In this document: positions 23,792-24,687 of the stretch, piece by piece
Layout of the letters: each line of letters opens with the position of its first letter
How positions within the stretch are numbered: position 1 is the first letter of the stretch
Assembly (NCBI GenBank): GCA_964619055.1
Contig: CAZUDB010000053.1
Span: 1-24,687 of the forward strand
Direction of reading: 5' to 3'
Source: CAYVUM01 sp964619055
GTDB taxonomy: Bacteria > Pseudomonadota > Alphaproteobacteria > Rhodospirillales > Defluviicoccaceae
DNA length: 24,687 nt
Notes under the pieces: generated by a model
What the model was told of the DNA's origin: nothing
Database searches by the model: none
The model's input: the letters and a program-made list of their open reading frames with translations, nothing else
Position numbers and translations under genes: made by a program

Positions 23792-24687
23792 TCACAACCC
23801 GTCGCGGAGCTGCAGGACCCGGTACGCGGCATTGACCATAGTTATGGAACCCCAGAACCCCACATCCCCTGGCTCGACATGCTGGAGGCCATCGACGAGG
23901 TAAAGGTTGCTGCGGTCGTCGCCAAGCGCCCGTGCAAAAGCCTTGCTTTCCGTTTCTGGAATGATCGGGTCGCCATCCCCGTGGATCAGGACGAATTCCA
24001 CCTCCCGACCCTCGGACCGCCAAGCCTCCAAATCGATGTGCTTGAGGTCGAGGGCCATGATCTCGGCCTGGATATCCGTTGGCAGCCCATCGATGAGCCC
24101 CTCAACGCGCTCCGGGTCTTCGTTGGCGAGCAGGGCGTAAACGGCACGGCCCTCGGGTCCCAGGGCGGCGGCCACGTCCGTGATATCGGCGTCCAAGTCG
24201 CCGAGCTTGCGATCCGCCATCTCCAGCAGCGCGGCGCGATCGTTTAGGTCCTCGACGCGGGCCGTGTTGGAAATCACGAATACCCATTTGCCGTAGGCAT
24301 TGGGCTCCCGAAACCGCCAAGGATCGTCGGGACGGTCGCGGAAACTCCCGGTGGTGAAGAAGGTGATCGCCGCTTCCAGGTCGTAGTAGCCGCCGATGGT
24401 GATCAGAAAGTCGAGCGGTGCGCCGTCGTCGATGGCCAGGACCGCGGGCCCCGCGGCAAAGGAAACGGCGGCCATGCCGAGCGGGCGAGCGGGCACCTGC
24501 TCTTTCAAATGGCGGGCGGCAGCGGCCAGAATCCGGGCATCGTCACTGGTGACCTGAAGGGAGCGCATGCGCGCCAAATCAGGCACAAGCACCAGAAACC
24601 TGGCCCGCGCCATCGTGGTCGCGAACGCGACTAGGCGCCGGTCGTCCTTGCCAGCCCGAGCCGCACCGGGGACCAAGACGAGGCTGG
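23792..24687 (-). CDS. Alpha/beta-hydrolase family protein, 5' end outside window
   Basis: The frame is open through the right window edge. The TTG at 24676 reads as an internal Leu in SLVLVPGAARAG, so the true start lies beyond. The visible ~298 residues show the beta-strand VLVPGAARAG near the oxyanion region, then FLVLVPDL and MAAVSFAAGPAVLA around the expected nucleophile. They continue with VEFVLIHGDGDPIIPE, which carries the likely catalytic Asp, and LYLVDGLQHVEPG with the likely catalytic His. The nucleophile elbow reads A-V-S-F-A instead of the usual G-x-S-x-G, a notable departure that a few family members share. The substrate is unknown. It converges on the lipid A operon and looks unrelated to it. 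Confidence 0.8.
   Translation of the reverse strand, partial: SLVLVPGAARAGKDDRRLVAFATTMARARFLVLVPDLARMRSLQVTSDDARILAAAARHLKEQVPARPLGMAAVSFAAGPAVLAIDDGAPLDFLITIGGYYDLEAAITFFTTGSFRDRPDDPWRFREPNAYGKWVFVISNTARVEDLNDRAALLEMADRKLGDLDADITDVAAALGPEGRAVYALLANEDPERVEGLIDGLPTDIQAEIMALDLKHIDLEAWRSEGREVEFVLIHGDGDPIIPETESKAFARALGDDRSNLYLVDGLQHVEPGDVGFWGSITMVNAAYRVLQLRDGL

Overview
The window looks like chromosomal DNA from a high-GC Gram-negative bacterium, most likely an alphaproteobacterium of the Rhodospirillales type. The evidence is a ~180-kDa NAD-glutamate dehydrogenase, a lipid A/Kdo gene block (DUF374 acyltransferase, waaA, lpxK, lpxL-like), a DUF2955/HlyD efflux pair, a secreted DUF1194 protein with a PEP-CTERM-like tail, and G/C-rich codon use almost throughout. 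The genus cannot be fixed from the sequence alone.

Layout. Positions 1-2200 are accessory DNA. They hold the 5' part of a tyrosine recombinase of the kind carried with IS91-type elements (minus strand, running off the window), a gene-poor stretch, and a strikingly A/T-rich gene (903-1961). That gene encodes a candidate modification-dependent restriction nuclease: an EVE/PUA-like putative reader domain followed by an HsdR-N-like PD-(D/E)XK nuclease domain. A small inverted-repeat element (2103-2196) marks the border. Positions 2200-8395 (minus) hold the large GDH followed after one base by a UMF1-type MFS transporter. Positions 8558-11558 (plus) encode an RlmI-like rRNA methyltransferase and a Kef-type cation/proton antiporter with a Rossmann regulatory domain. 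Positions 11645-12469 (minus) encode the secreted von Willebrand A-like protein with its own terminator.

Positions 12961-19498 form a cluster of possible common purpose: a lipoprotein penicillin-acylase-type amidase, a 40-residue membrane protein not seen by length-limited gene calling, a GH3-type acyl-adenylating amide synthetase, and a convergent HlyD-DUF2955 efflux operon. One enzyme family makes acyl amides, another hydrolyses them, and the pump could export a product. That link is inference from adjacency only. Positions 19767-23772 form a tight plus-strand operon of four overlapping genes for outer-membrane lipid A assembly: DUF374 acyltransferase, Kdo transferase, lipid A 4'-kinase and a late acyltransferase. 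An alpha/beta-hydrolase gene converges on it and leaves the window at its 5' end.

The most interesting part is the probable defence nuclease at 903-1961 next to a recombinase fragment. Second is the acylase/GH3/efflux neighbourhood. The rest is mostly ordinary housekeeping content. No tRNA, rRNA, CRISPR array or phage structural gene was recognised.
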